Source of the DNA: Methylobacterium aquaticum
GTDB taxonomy: Bacteria; Pseudomonadota; Alphaproteobacteria; Rhizobiales; Beijerinckiaceae
NCBI RefSeq assembly: GCF_016804325.1
Contig: NZ_CP043627.1
Location: forward strand, 1,873,001-1,937,000
DNA length: 64,000 bases
Reading direction: 5' to 3'
The position numbers were made by a program, and so were the translations under genes. How positions within the stretch are numbered: position 1 is the stretch's first letter; each line of letters starts with the position of its first letter. Below the pieces are notes generated by a model. The model saw nothing but the letters and a program-made list of their open reading frames with translations, made no database searches and was not told the origin of the DNA. Shown here piece after piece: positions 63,114 to 64,000 of the stretch.

Positions 63114-64000
63114 ATGAGCGGCGGGGCGGGAACGGCGGAGCGGGTGGGCGGTGCGCCTCCGGCGGCGGGTGAAGGTCGGGCCGTCGCGCGCGGGGATGTC
63201 GCGCGCGGGGAGGACAGGGCGGAGGCGGCCCGCTCCGGCAACGATCCGGAGGCTTCCGATGCCTCGGGCGGCCTCGACCGCAGCCTGTTCCGCTACATCT
63301 GGCGGCATTCGAAGCGCGACCAGATCCTGATCTGCGCCGTCGTGCTGGCATCGCTGCCGCTCTACTTCGCCTCCCTCGACCTGCCGCGACGCATCGTCAA
63401 CGAGGCGATCCAGGGCCACGCCTTCGAGAAGGGCAACGAGACCGCCAAGTTCCTGGTGCTGCGCCTGCAGATGCCGGACTGGTTCGGCCACGACGTCGCG
63501 CTGTTCGACGGCTTCGACGTCGACCGGTTCGAGCTGCTGTTCGGCCTCTCCTCGATGTTCCTGCTGCTGGTGCTGATCAACGGCGCCTTCAAGTACTGGA
63601 TCAACGTGGCCAAGGGGGCGCTCGGCGAGCGGATGCTGCGGCGCCTGCGCTACCAGCTGTTTTCGCTGATCATGCGCTTCTCGCCGGAGGCCCTGCGCCA
63701 CACCAAGGCCTCCGAGGTCGCCACCATCATCCGCGACGAGGTCGAGCCGATCGGCGGCTTCATCGGCGACGCCTACATCCTGCCGGCCTTCCTCGGCACC
63801 CAGGCCGCCACCGCGATGGCGTTCATCCTGCTCCAGAACGTCTGGCTCGGGCTGATGGCCGCCGGGGTGGTGGGGGTGCAGTTCGTGGTGATCCCGCGCC
63901 TGCGGCGCGAGCTGCTGCGCCTCGGGCGGCAGCGCCAGCTCGCCTCGCGCCGCCTCGCCGGCCGGGTCGGCGAGGTGGTGGACGGCATCGCGGCGGTGCA
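63114..64000 (+). CDS. ABC exporter, transmembrane domain (partial, runs off the window)
   Basis: The frame is open from the ATG at 63114 to the window end (295 codons seen). About 50 disordered residues come first. Then the first exporter-type membrane helices follow (ILICAVVLASLPLYFASLDLP, MFLLLVLINGAFKYWINVA, PAFLGTQAATAMAFILLQNV and LGLMAAGVVGVQFVVIPRLR) with the coupling-type helix LRYQLFSLIMRFSPEALRHT between. This is the start of a type I ABC exporter, most likely with a nucleotide-binding domain beyond the edge. The substrate cannot be told. In the gap before it lies TTCTAGAGGCGGCGGACCACC, which provides only a weak ribosome site. Confidence 0.8.
   Translation, partial: MSGGAGTAERVGGAPPAAGEGRAVARGDVARGEDRAEAARSGNDPEASDASGGLDRSLFRYIWRHSKRDQILICAVVLASLPLYFASLDLPRRIVNEAIQGHAFEKGNETAKFLVLRLQMPDWFGHDVALFDGFDVDRFELLFGLSSMFLLLVLINGAFKYWINVAKGALGERMLRRLRYQLFSLIMRFSPEALRHTKASEVATIIRDEVEPIGGFIGDAYILPAFLGTQAATAMAFILLQNVWLGLMAAGVVGVQFVVIPRLRRELLRLGRQRQLASRRLAGRVGEVVDGIAAV

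Overview
The window is a very GC-rich chromosomal segment from an alphaproteobacterium of the order Hyphomicrobiales. A Methylobacterium or close relative is the best fit. The reasons are a nepR/phyR general-stress locus with divergent EcfG-type promoters, a LOV histidine kinase, a ROSE-type thermometer before an hsp20 gene, small interspersed palindromic elements, and a division cluster ending ftsZ-lpxC-bamD-recN. No rRNA, tRNA, CRISPR array or complete insertion sequence was recognised.

Layout. 1-9.1 kb: the tail of an AI-2E-type transporter, a LOV histidine kinase-receiver hybrid, an intradiol dioxygenase-like protein, icd (preceded by a small terminator-bearing leader or sRNA-like locus), a TrmJ-type RNA methyltransferase, an oxidoreductase, secreted proteins and coaD. 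9.1-16.1 kb: two cyclophilins flanking an ORF that carries an in-frame palindromic element, then a leftward run mop - binding protein - permease - ATPase - mrp - mobA that looks like molybdate/tungstate uptake and cofactor maturation. 16.3-30.8 kb: housekeeping and accessory genes (pncB, a diguanylate cyclase, hemC, hsp20 with RNA thermometer, a lysophospholipase-like hydrolase, a three-domain peptidoglycan lysin, hisN, a complete AI-2E transporter, pbpC). 30.8-33.6 kb: an AT-richer island with a lipoprotein-like gene and a Tat-exported DUF1598-like protein. 33.7-41.0 kb: a DUF808 protein and a leftward adaptor-RND-outer membrane metal efflux operon. 41.5-43.3 kb: a ParB-like protein, a DUF4926/DUF6883 pair and an 80-residue unknown. 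43.4-58.1 kb: the cell-wall and division cluster ftsW-murG-murC-murB-ftsQ-ftsA-ftsZ-lpxC-bamD-recN. It is interrupted by an inverted toxin-antitoxin pair between murC and murB and has no ddl between murB and ftsQ. 58.2-63.0 kb: a general-stress-response neighbourhood with nepR, phyR, a second NepR-like gene and small proteins, under seven recognisable EcfG-type promoters. The window ends inside an ABC exporter gene.

Four genes (intradiol dioxygenase-like, efflux outer membrane protein, murB, ftsZ) each lack exactly one base in a GGCC-rich run. Restoring that base gives a full-length protein in every case. Because murB and ftsZ are normally essential, I read these as consensus errors in the sequence rather than real mutations, and I give the reconstructed gene extents.
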